Assembly: GCA_030490835.1 (NCBI GenBank)
Contig: CM059972.1
Location: 48,525,452-48,589,451, forward strand
DNA from: Annona cherimola
Taxonomy: Eukaryota > Streptophyta > Magnoliopsida > Magnoliales > Annonaceae
Length of the DNA: 64,000 nt
Direction of reading: 5' to 3'
Shown: positions 33,251 to 45,784 of the stretch, piece by piece
Numbering within the stretch: the first letter of the stretch is position 1
Layout of the letters: the number at the start of each line of letters is the position of its first letter
Position numbers and translations under genes: made by a program
Notes under the pieces: generated by a model
The model's input: only the letters and a program-made list of their open reading frames with translations
Databases searched by the model: none
Told to the model about the DNA's origin: nothing

Positions 33251-35928
33251 TGTGGCGCCCCGAACCGAGGAGCCTAGAAGCCTTACTCCAGGACCGATTT
33301 TGATTAGTAAATGTGAGTCAGGATTGTTGCCCTGATCACGCGGCAGGTTCTTAATTGGATCTCGTCCAATTTTTTTTTCTTTTCTTTCATCACTTAAGCA
33401 TACACTTTATTCATAATAGACTCATTCATATCATCATAAAACCATTCATATCTTCTTTTTATTGCAATAATTCACATAAGTACAATCATGTTTGTAATAT
33501 CCATAAAACATGTCTTCAACATGATTATCATACATTTGTCCCTTTAAACGTATACATAGAACTGCAATTAAATTTGCAGGTCATTTCTACCTGGCATCTT
33601 TTATGAGTCAGCTCCATAGCTTGTTTGTCATTTTGAAAACACATATGAGTAATAATACTCAGTAAGCAAGCTTTTTTCTTTGGCAAGTAAACATTTTCCT
33701 TTCATTCAAATGCATTTCTCCCCATTTTGTAGGAGACACTTACCAAGTGATCAATTAGCAATGGGACAGAAACCTTTTCATGCATTTCATGAGAATGCAA
33801 TGCATTCATTCATTCATGACTTTCCTTGTGCCTCCAACCTCTGGGAGGACACCGCCGGCACACAGCCCTTGCGACTTGGCAATAGTGAAGGGGGATCCTT
33901 GATCCGCTTTCTACCTCCACCAAAGCCTCTTCCTTGTGCACCATGAACATACACATATGCCGACATGACATGTCCATAAAATTTTCATAAAAGGCATTTA
34001 ATACGCAAGTTGGCAATCATTTCATGTAAAGCAGTATAGAAATAGTCATCCTTAAATTTAATTCATAAAACACGTAAGTAAACAATTTGCATTCATTTAG
34101 AAATAGTTTAGAAAGCATATAGCTTGCTTACCTCCTCAGTCTGTGTCCTCCACTTTTTCCTTTCCTTTTCCTATACAAGGAAAAATGATATTTTATCTAT
34201 ATTATTCCATGTCTTAGTTTGCTTCCCATGCATGCTTTATAATCATTCATTACCTCATTTCTATAGAGGTTAATCTTATAAAGATACTTGGTCATTACCT
34301 CCTTATATGGATTTTTTATCCATAAATTTCTTTTAAAATTCCATCTATATATTCTTTAAAATATAAATACTAATCTCATCTTTTTCACCCAATTTACGCT
34401 TTTTTACTGTTCATGATACTGTTCATCATCACTGTTCATGGTACTGTTCATGAGTTACTGTTCACATTTAATGTTCACCCCGAGGTTAATGTTCACAGCT
34501 ACGTGGGTTACTGTTCATGGGTTCCAAAAATTGACATTTTTTCCAAAAATAAAAAATACTATGATATAGCTCTCAGTTAGTATATCATAGAAAAATGTAT
34601 GAATTTTGAATTTATCATCATTAACTTGGCTAAATAAATCATTTTCTCCGTATACTAAAAATCAACATAATTTCACTTAAGCATAATCCTTAAATCCAAA
34701 AATCATGAGATTAATATATCATCATTCCAACATCATAATTATCATAATCATTCATCCAAAATCATCATTTATCAATATTAGAGCATTATTTACACATATT
34801 ATATGCTATTTTTCCGAACGCTTTATCTTTGCTTCAAATTTTTGATGTTTTGGCATAATTCTATTTAAGCGTTATAACTATACTTATTATCTCATGCTTA
34901 GGAATTATCTAAGCATGGTTTTACCTTACTTAACATCCAAAAAATGTTTGGATAGAAATCACTTACTCGAAGTGGAGATATCCCTCTTCTTCTCACACTT
35001 TGTCCCTCTAACTTTCTCCTCTTCTTTCCTTGGACGTGTGGGGGTTTTGGGAGCTTGGGTTTGCTCAAGTGGAGCTGAGTTGAATGTGCCTTTGGATGTC
35101 CCCACCTTGGCCCTATTTATAGGGTTTGATTTTTCATGAAATTGGAATTTACCCCCCTCCTCAAGGTATTAAATTGTAAATAGATTTTTTTCTAATTTCA
35201 AAAAGGTGCATGGAGCCATGAGCAGCCCCCTACCTTCTCACGCCCCCCTATGGCAGCCCTATTTTTATTTATTATTTATTATTTTTAAAATTAATTAATT
35301 TAAACTAATTTAATCTTAGCCCTTGATTTTTGATAATGATGAATGTGGACCATTGATTTTGGTCAAAAAATCTCAACTACCCCTGCATGCCCCTGCCATG
35401 TAGCTACTTTTCATTTATTATTTTTATTTTTTAATTATTTAAATTTAATAAAAAGTCAAAAGTAAAATTAATGAAAGTTAAGCTACTTTTTAATCTCCAT
35501 TTGACGTTTCATCTTGACCCTTAATTCATGATTTTCATCACATCTTAAATCATTCATCATGTTCATCATAAATATTTGGCCATTCATAAAAAATTTCATC
35601 TAAATCCGATGTCCGGATTGCAAATTATGAATTTTTCTTCAATTTTTCACTAAAATCCGAAATTTTCTTAAAATATTAGAAAGTATTGATATTTCGTCCT
35701 GTAGTGATTAAATCTCCTTTTTCGTCTTTTGTGATTAGGTTAATCCAAGTGATTAACTCTTAATCACATGTCTTAACCCCGAGGTTACTATTCACGTGCA
35801 CTATTCACGTGCACTATTAACGGGGTTTAATCCCGCAATTGAATTTCTTTAACCTCTAATACACATGTTTTCATACTCATGAATATATATTTCATTAATA
35901 TACACGTGTCTAAGATTGGGGTTTCACA
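33251..35928 (-). repeat. Element D right (5') LTR
   Basis: Starts TGTGGCGCCCC and ends GGGTTTCACA before the GGTCA duplication; 2678 bp. TATA box CTATAAATAG (minus) at 35113-35122. Contains TACTGTTCA repeats (34403-34520) and two CACGTG palindromes in ATTCACGTGCACTATTCACG near 35790-35815. Confidence 0.92.
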
Positions 35929-35933
35929 GGTCA

Positions 35934-38900
35934 CCCTTAAATCTTTTTGGAACATCAGAGTAAAGCATCTTCAAAGTGTTACAACTCTAAGAGTTGTAAA
36001 GTACCTTGATAGATTATTTCAAAACACCTACATAAATTCAATTTATGAAATTTAATGGAAACCATTTCAAAACATTTATTTATTTCTAGAAATCATTTTG
36101 TAAAGAATTACATTTTTCAATAAAACTCCTTGGAAATAGAATTTCCAAGGTTTGTTTTTGAATATCATTTTATGAAAGAGTTAATCTCTTTCAATATAAA
36201 ACCCTTTCGAAACCACACTTGTATGAACTTGCTTATATTAAAACCATCTTAAAACTCATATCATATTTTCAAAATTTGAGCTCCCTTACTTTGTAAGCAA
36301 TTCTCCACATCATTAACATAAACATAATCAAGTAATCTTAATACTCAAAATATAAACATTATTCTTGAAAATTCTATTTCTTATCTTGTAAGCAACTTTG
36401 AAACCAACTTATTAAAGCAAGTTCATAAATTTCATAAACTTTTATTGAAATAATATTTCAAAGGGCTTGCTTAATCGGTAAGCAAACTCTTAAAATAATT
36501 AACATAAAATATTTTCAATCTTTTCAACACTTGTGATAAAGTAATTATTTTAAGAAGTATTGTTTGCTTCCTATGAAGCAATCCTTGAGTCATTTTATTT
36601 AAGCCATCATTTTCAAAACTTGTGCTTGCTCACTTGGAAGAAACTCATAAAAACATCAACATAAATAGTTTTTAATCATTTCAACACATAGGAGGAAATC
36701 AATATTTTAGAAAGTTCGCTTGCTTACCTTGTGACGATCAACTCTTTTCCTCAACTTTCTTCATTGCCTTTCCCTAGATAAGTAAACATGATTTTTGATC
36801 ATATACAATTCACAATGACTTGCATACTTAAAGTTTTCCAACTTAGGCGATTTCATATGGAGTTAACTCTAAACAACTTATTCTTTGAATTGGGTGTTTT
36901 TTTCCAACTCTACATCCATGTATCACTTAGGATTTTTCATGGTTTACCCATTCCTTCCATTTTGACACCCTTATTTAAGGGTTAATTTTCCAAACTCTAC
37001 TTAGAATTTGTAACATTTAGCTAAACCCAACATTTTGGATTTTAGCATTTTATACTTAGCATATATTTTCCATAATTGACATATTATTTGAGAAAATCTC
37101 TCAAGACATTTGCCTAAGGGTAAGGGCTATAATTTGGTTCTAAAAGTTTTTGCAATTTTGCAATTTTCCCCAAACAGCCCTATATATTACATTTTACCCT
37201 TATCTATGTTTTCTAAAATCACATCTTAGGTCTTAATCACTCACTTAGTGATCACAAATTTGTACCTCTTTTGTAAACCTTGTTTACACATTATAATGAA
37301 AATAAATTCCATTAAAAATTATGGAGCTTATTATTAAATTCCAAAACAGCCATTGTCTTCTTATTTTCACTAAGTTTCATCTTCTTATTTACCCATTAAT
37401 TCCATATACATATAATAGCAGAAATTATCAATCACCCTTGCTATCCTTAATCCTTTATTACACTCTTTCCTAACATATATATCAATTCGGATCATTTCTA
37501 CATAGGTTTCATATTTCTTTTTGATTTGTTTCTCAAACTGTCCACACATGCTGAAATCAAGCATACTGATTTCTCTAAATCTTGATCTATAATCCAATCA
37601 AGATATTTAATTCTAAAATTTCTATAATACATAAATAAATACATGAATTAACCTTCATAAATATTTCATCACGAAATATTAACATTATATATTTATTTTG
37701 GCATTTTCACTGTGCTGGACAGTGTTGTCAGTTTAGGGTCAGCCCTAATCACGTGAATTATAACCCATACTAATATCACCCAAAAATAAATTTTGATTTT
37801 TTTCGAGTTATCTTCATGATGTCTTATACATCATATAAAAATTTAATATAAAAAAACCTTCTAAAAAAATTATTAAAAATCATTTACTACAGCTGATCCT
37901 GTCACCCGTTCTACCCTGTTTAGGTTGATCTTCTCGGATTTTTAATTTGAAACATGATTAATATTTAAATCTGTAATTTTTGTCGTCTCTTAATCATCAT
38001 ATAATGAGATTTTGAACAAATTTTCATGGTGAAAATCACTTTTTTTAGTGTTTCATTCGTATTTTGGTTTATAACATCATATAACTTCCAGATTTGAAGT
38101 ATAAAATCAAAATTAACATATACTTACTTGATTAATTGGTAAGTCCTCCTTTGGGCACTTGAAATTCCCTTATTTTCTTCATGGTTTCTTCCCTTGGATC
38201 GTTCCAGCCACTGCCCCTTTGATTTTTATTATTTTTTTCTCCCAAACAGAAGTCTGGAATGTCCACACTGCCTGCTTATGTAGGCATTTATTTTTCAATT
38301 TTTCCTTTACAATTTCGACCCAAAATGGAGAGTAAAGTTTTTCAAATTTACCCTATAGTTTAATCAAAAAAATTTAGCCACATATTTAATCATTTAATAT
38401 TATTTTTTCATTTTTTTCCACAGCTATATCTAGCTTTTAAATAAAGCTGTCCACTTAGTCAACCCTAATTAGCAGCCCTATTTTTCATATTTTCTTAATT
38501 ATTTTGGCTGCCAAAATTCCACATAGGAAATTCCTTATCCCATATCCCAATTATCATATATTTTTGAATTTTTTTAAATAAAAAAATGGATTGAAAACTG
38601 TGCATACAGCCCCTTGCACATCCACTTTATGGGCTGTTGACTTTGTAATTTTTTTAATTACTTTAATTAATGCTAATGACCCTCATAGCCCACTCTTAGC
38701 CTACTCTAATGTGACCCCTAGTGGTCCCTTGGAGTAAGTCAAAATCACTTGACTTTTGAAATTTTATTATTATTATTTATTGATAATTAAGATTAACCCT
38801 TAATTATCCATAAGCGATTAAGCATAATGCACTAGGTTTTGATAATCTTAAATGGACTATATTATAAAGCATATTATCATAGTTATCCATAAAAAATTTT

Positions 38901-39445
38901 AAGCTTAAAATAGTCATTATAGATTGAGTTATTGAATTTTGAAGTTAATTCATCAATTAATTATAATAATAATAATTTTATTCAAGATTTTAAAATTTCC
39001 ACTGTTGATTATGTAAGGTACCTCATGATCAAGTTACCCTTAAATTTTCATCTCAATCGGACTTCAACATTGTTCGATATGAATTTCCTAAAAAAATTTC
39101 CGATTTAATCATATTTTTGAATTTCCAAAATGACATGGAAATTAATTTTTGCCACGTCAGAATTCTCTATGCACTTTCTATTTAGAAATTAACCCTAATT
39201 TCACTTCTTACTTAACCATCCTTAATAATACTTAAATTTATAATTTAATCCTCCCATTGGGTAGAATATATTAAAATAAACCTACCCTCCACATTTCACA
39301 TTAATCCGACTTGTATTTTATAAGTTACGGATTTTTTTAATAAATTTTCAACTACTTAGGGTTAATTATTCGTATTAGGGTTTGTATAACCCTCATTAAT
39401 TCATTTAATGAGATTGTTTAAATCTCCAAATTTCTGGGTTCCACA
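35934..39445 (-). repeat. E (right part): remainder of the large LTR
   Basis: Resumes with CACCCTTAAATCTTT, which continues the CCTTAAAG context left of D. Landmarks shared with C and D LTRs are TTGCTTACC..CTTTTCC near 36720, a CATAAAAAATTT segment near 38890, and the terminal GGGTTCCACA at 39445. No polypurine tract or coding region follows, so this may be a solo LTR whose other end is lost. Confidence 0.55.
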
Positions 39446-40744
39446 ATTTTTTACTACATTCTCTAGCTATTCAATACAACCCAAATAATCTGGGTCATTA
39501 AAATAAAAAATTCACAATGAGCAGCTGTCGGGCCATTAATGGAAAGGATATTTATAGGTAGGCCCTTGTTAGTCTGCAGCTAAAATTTTACAAATTGACC
39601 CTCTTAGTCTACTTTTGCCCATCTCTCTCTCAATCCTATTCGCTCACTCCATCTTTTTCTCCTTGTCTCACCTCCTATTACTGTCTCCCTACTTGCAAGC
39701 AAAGATCATAATTGTCGACAGATGTGTTTGTTGTGGATGAAATAGAAAAATAAGGGCTATAAGAGGTGTGGCGGTTGATCACTGATCACAAGTGGCTGAA
39801 GGAGAGCTCTATTGGAGTTTTGCTAGCGTGGTTGTCGAAATTTGCAAGGATGAAGCCAAATTAGGGATTCGATGTAAGCGCTCGATTTGTGGAAAACTAA
39901 AAATTCCAGATTAGCAACTATGCCAACAAATTGCCATTGCTTCAAATTTAAACCTGGCTACCAATCTTCCTCTCCCTCTCTTTTTTTGATGAGGTCAGCC
40001 ATTGCAAACCCTGTTATTTCACCCCCCAATGTTTTTTTGGAAAAATTTATGAATTAAAAATCAACAAAGTAAAAGTCATGAAATGCAATGAGGTGGAAAA
40101 ATCCTCTGTAAGTAATCCACTAGCTAAGCCATCATCTTCAATTCTGATGACATCAGCATAATACAATTTTGCTTCCCTATTATGCTGACTACTAATTCAC
40201 CACTTCAATAGTGATTACCAATGGTGGATGGGTTTTTTGCACCATGATAAGGCAATGATTGAATGCTGCAAAATTGTATGATCGAGGTTTGCTGGAGATG
40301 AGAGGCTGACAACATGATTTTATGGGGTTTAATAGAGGTAACGATGTCAATGGCGATAACTTTATGATGGTAGGAAATGGGTTCATTAGAGATGGGAGGT
40401 TAACCTCATGATTTAGCCAGGTTTAATGGAGTTAAGGGTGTCAATCACAGGAAATCTATGATACTAAGAGAAGATGGTAGCAATTTTTCTCTAGTGTTGC
40501 ATCTGGTTTGGACTAGTCTGCACATCCGATTGTTGATCAGACAATGACCAACAACTACAAGAAATTTAAGAGAGAAATGGAGAAGTTTTGTGCAGAGAGA
40601 GAAGATTTTTGGGAGGGTGTGACAGGGATCTATGATCAAAAGTCTTTCCACATTAATTGCAAATTCTTTAGTGGCTTTTCAAATTTTTATCAAACGATTG
40701 AAATTAAGCCCGCCGGATCAAATGGCCCTCAGCAGTGATCGAAA
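39446..40744. other. Unassigned region with a TATA-like site
   Basis: Not clearly related to any element here. Near 39549-39560 ATATTTATAGG resembles the TATA region of the C/D LTRs and could be yet another LTR relic on the minus strand. Alternatively, in plus orientation it is followed by a pyrimidine-rich stretch (39610-39690) like a plant 5' UTR. A 64-codon plus ORF at 40544-40738 (MTNNYKKFKREMEKF...) has no recognised domain. Confidence 0.3.
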
Positions 40745-41300
40745 ATAGGGGTCGTGAAAGATCAATTATAAATGATCAAATCTCATTAAATTAACACACA
40801 ATATTTTTCATAAATAAACATAACTATAATATCTGCTATATTGTACCATGCTACATTTTAAACCTTAGATTATGAGTTTAACCTAGTATATTTATAGTAA
40901 AATACAAACACAAAATAATATTGTATCTAAAATTAATCACGAGCATGATATTTAAATCAAAAAAGAAGAAAAGGAAAGCTTATTGGTTGGAAGCTTCAAT
41001 AGTATCTTGAACACTTCAAGCAACTCACCACCTTGCTTCTTGCCTTGTGCTCTAAAATTTCTCTTACTCCTGGACCTTAATCCTGGCTCCAAAGACGTTT
41101 AAAGATACCCTATGACATTTTGTAATAAACATTTATATAGTGTTATCCCAAGAACTTGTGTAAAACCTAGTCCAAAGCAAACTAGATCTGCAGCCTGGCA
41201 TCAACACAACCTAGGCCATGTTTAGTGCAATCCAACACGGCTTGGACTGTGTGGTCTCTGACTCATGCATTTTTGAATTTTGAAGTTTTGCTACCTGACA
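40745..41300 (-). repeat. F (right part): LTR fragment related to element A
   Basis: Shares with the element A LTR, in order, AATTAACA..ATA, CATAAATAAA, a CTATATTGTACCATGCTACAT-type segment, TTAAACC.TAGATT and AAAGCTTATTGGTTGGAAGC. It continues F from 16860 with about 275 bases missing at the break. A TATA-like CATTTATATAG lies near 41132. Beyond 41300 the match fades. Confidence 0.55.
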
Positions 41301-42139
41301 CACCCCGAAGAGTGTTAAAACTTCCGTGACGTATTTTAGGCCATTTTGATCACTGTTTTATATCTTTTTAATTCTTCTAAATCATCAAATTAAATGGGTT
41401 TTGGTCCTCATACTTCAATTCTTTGCAAATAATATGTGTTTTGTACCGAAATCACCTAAAATTGCACATAATCAGTCAATTGTCAGTGTCTTACACTAAG
41501 CAAAGTAAATTTTATCAATAAAGCTCACAAAATGACAATAGGACCAATGTTTTGATAATTTAATTATCCAATATATGGAGAATTAACTTTACATAACAAT
41601 GAGGAGAAGAAGAAGAATACCTTTCTTCTTTGACCAACAGTCTCACGGTAGTTTTGATTTCGGTCGGTTTCGATTTTCGACAGGTAGATTTTCCTTCTCC
41701 GATTTTCAACTGGAAAATTTCTTAAAAATCTCTCTTCTTTGGCTAGTTTAAGTTTCTGATGGCATCTTAAAATTAAAAATGGTACATTTCCCTCTTAAGC
41801 TCCTCTCATTTTCATTTTTCTTTTTTTCCCTTTTCATCAGTTTTGTTTTTATTTAGACAGCTACCCTAAACTGAAGGATTCAAAGTTGATTTTATATTTA
41901 AAGTTTTAGTTTATTTAATTTAAAAAAAGAAAATTTTAGCTTTAGGCCCACACATAAAGCCCACAAGGTGCATGAGCACTCCTACCGCCTAGGCTAATGC
42001 CTAACCACACCTTCTCCAAGACCTGTGCCTTGCAACATGTATAGGCGCATGCCCAGGCACGCCTTTAACAACTATGCTTCCACCTTTAAGGTGTTGAAGT
42101 TTTTAGCTTCCTCTATGGTTGTGATCCTTGGTGGTCATG
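41301..42139. other. Unassigned AT-rich sequence
   Basis: No convincing gene. Ends near 42075 with AGGCGCATGCCCAGGCACG and CCTTTAACAACTATG, words that recur in plant repeats, so this is probably another decayed transposable element. Confidence 0.3.
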
Positions 42140-43152
42140 ATTCAAATAGAGCATTTAATGCACCAATATTCAAAAATGCTTAAGGCTTGCTTATGGGCTT
42201 GCAATGGGCTTGAGAGCTTTTCTTGTAAAATACTTGAATGGAGCTTGGAAAGGTTAAGGTTGGGAGAGCACAAACAATTCCTTAGCTATCCCAATTAACT
42301 CCACTTGATGTGTTATTTATAATCTTGAAGGATTTTTGAGCTTTTAGTGGTAGTTGGTGTGCATTTAATACACCAATGTTCAAAATTTTTCTAACCATTA
42401 CGATTGAAGTCACGTATGAGGTTGAGTTGGCTTGCGACTTCACTCAAGTCGCAAGTAAAGTCAACTTGGGTATCAACTTCAATGCAGTATTCCCATTTGG
42501 AGAATTTTTCTTCAAGCCTTGGCCTTCAAGTTATATATGGAGTCAACTTGGAGCTTAGACTTCACCCAAGTCGCAGGTGAAGTCAACTTCAACTTCGCAA
42601 TGATATGCAGCTTCAACGCCTTAGCATTTATATCTCCTTCATTTCATCTTTCCAAGTCCTCTTAGGTTGACTTCAAATTAAACTTCACCCAAGTCGCAAT
42701 TGGAGTGGACTTGAGATGCAACTTCATTCTCTGTTCTTGAGATAGAAAATTTATGTATTCATTTATCCTTCCAAATCATGAACTCTAGGTCAACTTCGAC
42801 TTCAACTTTGACTTCACCTAAGTCATAGTTGGAGTCAACTTGGGATGCGACTTTAAATATAATTTTGTAGTCAAAGAATTTTAGATAGCCTTGAGTATAG
42901 ACTCCAAGTTGCATGATTAGATTGACTTCATTTCTGACTTTACCCAAGTTGCATCTAGAATTGCCTTGATATGTGACTTCGAAGATATAACTTTCCTTTG
43001 TAATTTTTTGCCATAAGATAGGTACTTGAAGTTGAATATGAGGTCAACTTGGGTAGCAACTTTACCTAAGTTGTTTTTGAAATAGATTGTGAGGACAACT
43101 TTTGTTGCAAATTTACCCAAGTCAATTATGAAGTCAATTTGAATATGCAACT
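42140..43152 (-). repeat. K5: degenerate family-K LTR (minus)
   Basis: Contains GCATTTAATACACCAATGTTC followed by ACCATTACGATTGAAGTC, parallel to K3 and K4, then a long row of decayed CAAGTCGCA/AAGTCAACTT units (GTCGAC mostly turned into GTCAAC). Element B is inserted in it at 43152. It is the most diverged K copy here. Confidence 0.6.
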
Positions 43153-44561
43153 TGACGAGCTGCCTATATGTTTAATTAAAATGCTCGTTTTAACGCAAGT
43201 ATACGTGCCGATCAAGTAATAAAGAGTGTGTAGAGTATCGTTCCCACGAGAATTGAATTGAATTGAACTAAGCAAAGCAGTAAATGACCAAAGTGGAGTG
43301 GATATTGTTGAGATTGTTTTGAGATGATTAAGGTAGGCGGGATATGAATTCATTGAATCATAGCTATGTCATTTGGTTCTAATTAAGTTAGTTGTGCAGA
43401 GATTATTAATCTTAGTTCATTCGAATTCATATATGTCTTCCAACATATACAAACCTAACCAAGTTTTAGGTATGTGCTATGTTCCCATGCACATAAGTAA
43501 AATAAAGTTGATAACCACATAACCTAATCAAGATTACACGGTGTTAATAGGTATATTCCTATCCATATTAACATCTAACACAAACAAGAGCTGGAATACC
43601 TATGCCTCATATATGGATCTTATTCAAATCCCACTTTTCTAAGCATGAATCTGAATATTCAATCAATCCACAAGATTGCAAAGCTTGTAAATGCATTAAG
43701 CATGATATATAAGGGTAATCTCAAGCAACACAAGACACAGCACAACTGTATTGTCATTTCAAGCATAAGAACGCTAATTAACATAGGCTATGATTTCAAA
43801 TCCTATATATCTCCCACCATAGGAAGATTCAGCGTCAGCGCATAAACATGACTTCGATTCCTATTAAAATCAAGTTACAATCATCTCAAGCAAGGAGAAT
43901 AACAAATATGAAGAGAGATAGATGAGAAGAGGAGATGAAACTCAATGGATTTGTAGTCGTAGCTTAGATCTCCACTTGCACTTTTCTCCTTCCTTGAAGC
44001 CTTAGTTTTTCTCCCTTTCTCCATAGCAGCCACGACCACTCTCTCTCTTCGTTCCTCCATTCCTCCCACAGCAGCCCTAAGGGATATATTTATATCCTCC
44101 AAACCTAGCACAAGACACGTGCCAAAATTCACTCGTGTGGGGGTCGTGTCGTGGCGTTGCAGCACCACTTATGCGGCACCTAGGCACCAACTTTCTAGAG
44201 GCTTATCAACGTATGGAGTTTTAGAGTGTTCTTGTGAGGCGGTAGGTTGGCGCCTAGGCGCCGCTGGTCGACGCTGGGGCGCCAGTCTGCTTGTTTCTTC
44301 ATTCAGTACATTTCTTCATACCCCATCATGTTCACAAGTTGTTAGCTACCTGTCCTTCCTGCCAAACCAACTAAAACCGAATAAATGAACTTATAAATAT
44401 CTATTTTATACTAAAAATACATAAAAACTACATATTGTTCCTAAAATGCAAAGTGAATAAAAACTAAGCTAAATGGGTGCAAACCAACCACATTCTCTTG
44501 GACTAACATGCAAAACTAGTCTGAAATGAGCCATAATAACTCGCATTTTCATGAGTTATCA
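43153..44561 (-). repeat. Element B left (3') LTR
   Basis: 1409 bp. Minus-strand TATA (TATAAATA) at 44087-44094. U3 includes the perfect 14-bp palindrome GGCGCCTAGGCGCC at 44249-44262 and a degenerate copy at about 44172. One copy of the TTCCTGCCAAACCAAC unit that is tripled in the right LTR. It lacks a stretch of about 90 bases present near 49050-49140 of the right LTR. Confidence 0.9.
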
Positions 44562-45784
44562 CACCCCCAAACTTAAATGTTGTTATTCCTCAAGCAACAC
44601 ATGAAAACAAAATGAATAAATGAATAAATGAATGAACGAATGAATGAATGAGGACTCTGTCAACTCAACCTGATTCCAATTATGCTTCTAACGATGACAT
44701 TTCTCCACTCAACCGGGCAAAAAAAACAACCTTAACTTGAAACAATGCATGAAAAATCATCGATTTTCAAAATAGGACATGCGTTTTCATCTTCATTCTC
44801 GACTCAAGTTACATGTAAATGACAGTATTTTTAGTCCAAAGTGATAATTCAATCCTACTAATCTTCCTTCTGGTCAAAAGAAACTGGTTAGAAAATCAAT
44901 ACAAAACAAATGAACCAATGTTTAAGCACAACTTTCTGGTCAAAGAACATGACGTTAATTCACTTAATCCCGTTTTGCTTAACTACACCTTCTTTCCCCC
45001 CCCAAAACTTATTGTATGTCTCTCCTCACCATATTTCAGGATATCTGGAGAGATGTTTTTTATTTTTTTATTTATTTATATTTTTGACTCCCCTCACCAT
45101 ATTTCAGGGTATTTGGGGAGAATTTTCTTTTTTAAGCGATATTACTGTGACTTTCCCTTGCCTTTTTACTCAAACATTGGCATTTGTTGATGCTAAGTTC
45201 CGGTTACTCAGCTTAGGTCATTCACCCCCTTTCATTATTCTAATAATCTGGTAAGGGCACTGAACATGTAAGTTAACCTATTTTAGGTCCCATACCAAAA
45301 ATTATGAAATTTTACGCATTACTGAGACCATTTATTTCCTTAAAGCACGTGGTTATCACACATTTAACTCAGTTCTTATCATTTCAGTTGAAAAGACTAA
45401 CATGGAATTGAATTATATAATGTACTATGAGATTTAGTCCAATTCATTCACATGTTACTTTCAAATTTCCTTAACACATAGTCCTTTAGCATGAATTTTG
45501 GATTTTTCATGAAATCGATTTCAAGTTAAATTTTTTTCTCGACCTTGCACATATTTCATCAAAATGGATTGAAACAAGCTAATTTTCATAGGCAGAATTT
45601 GACATGATATGCAATCTAACACATATATACAAGATATGAATGTAAAACACACCAAAATGAATTATACACCCCCCAAACTTGAGGGATGCATTGTCCTCAA
45701 TGCATGAACCTACATGAAACCTAAATGATCCTAACTGAGAAAAAAATACAAAAGTTAAATAAAATGGAGAGGACAGATACTCCC
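44562..45784 (-). other. Element B 3' noncoding region with two polypurine tracts
   Basis: Plus-strand CACCCCCAAACTT directly follows the LTR (terminal tract), and a second CACCCCCCAAACTTGAGGG lies at 45667-45685, followed by a perfect 8-bp-arm hairpin with TCCT loop (45686-45705). Two copies of CTCACCATATTTCAGG occur near 45024 and 45082. Plus-strand ORFs at 44819-45254 are antisense to the element and domain-free. Confidence 0.6.

Larger units (their letters stand above)
18490..35928 (-). mobile_element. Element D: gag-only chromovirus-like element carrying element C
   Basis: Ends are TGTGGTGCCCC (18490) and GGTTTCACA (35928), flanked by a perfect 5-bp duplication GGTCA (18485-18489 and 35929-35933). 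The left LTR is 18490-18629 plus 28541-31055, split by element C. The right LTR is 33251-35928. Without C the element is about 7.5 kb, with an internal region of only 2.2 kb that codes for gag and nothing else. It reads on the minus strand, since the Met-type primer site is next to the right LTR. It sits inside LTR E. Confidence 0.92.

Noticed and set aside
39549..40738. TATA-like site, pyrimidine-rich leader and 64-codon ORF as a host gene
   Set aside because: The ORF is far from the leader, has no known domain, and the TATA context also resembles an LTR on the other strand.
44819..45254. Plus-strand ORFs of 123 and 114 codons in element B
   Set aside because: Overlapping frames over a phenylalanine-rich AT tract, antisense to the element, with no domain.
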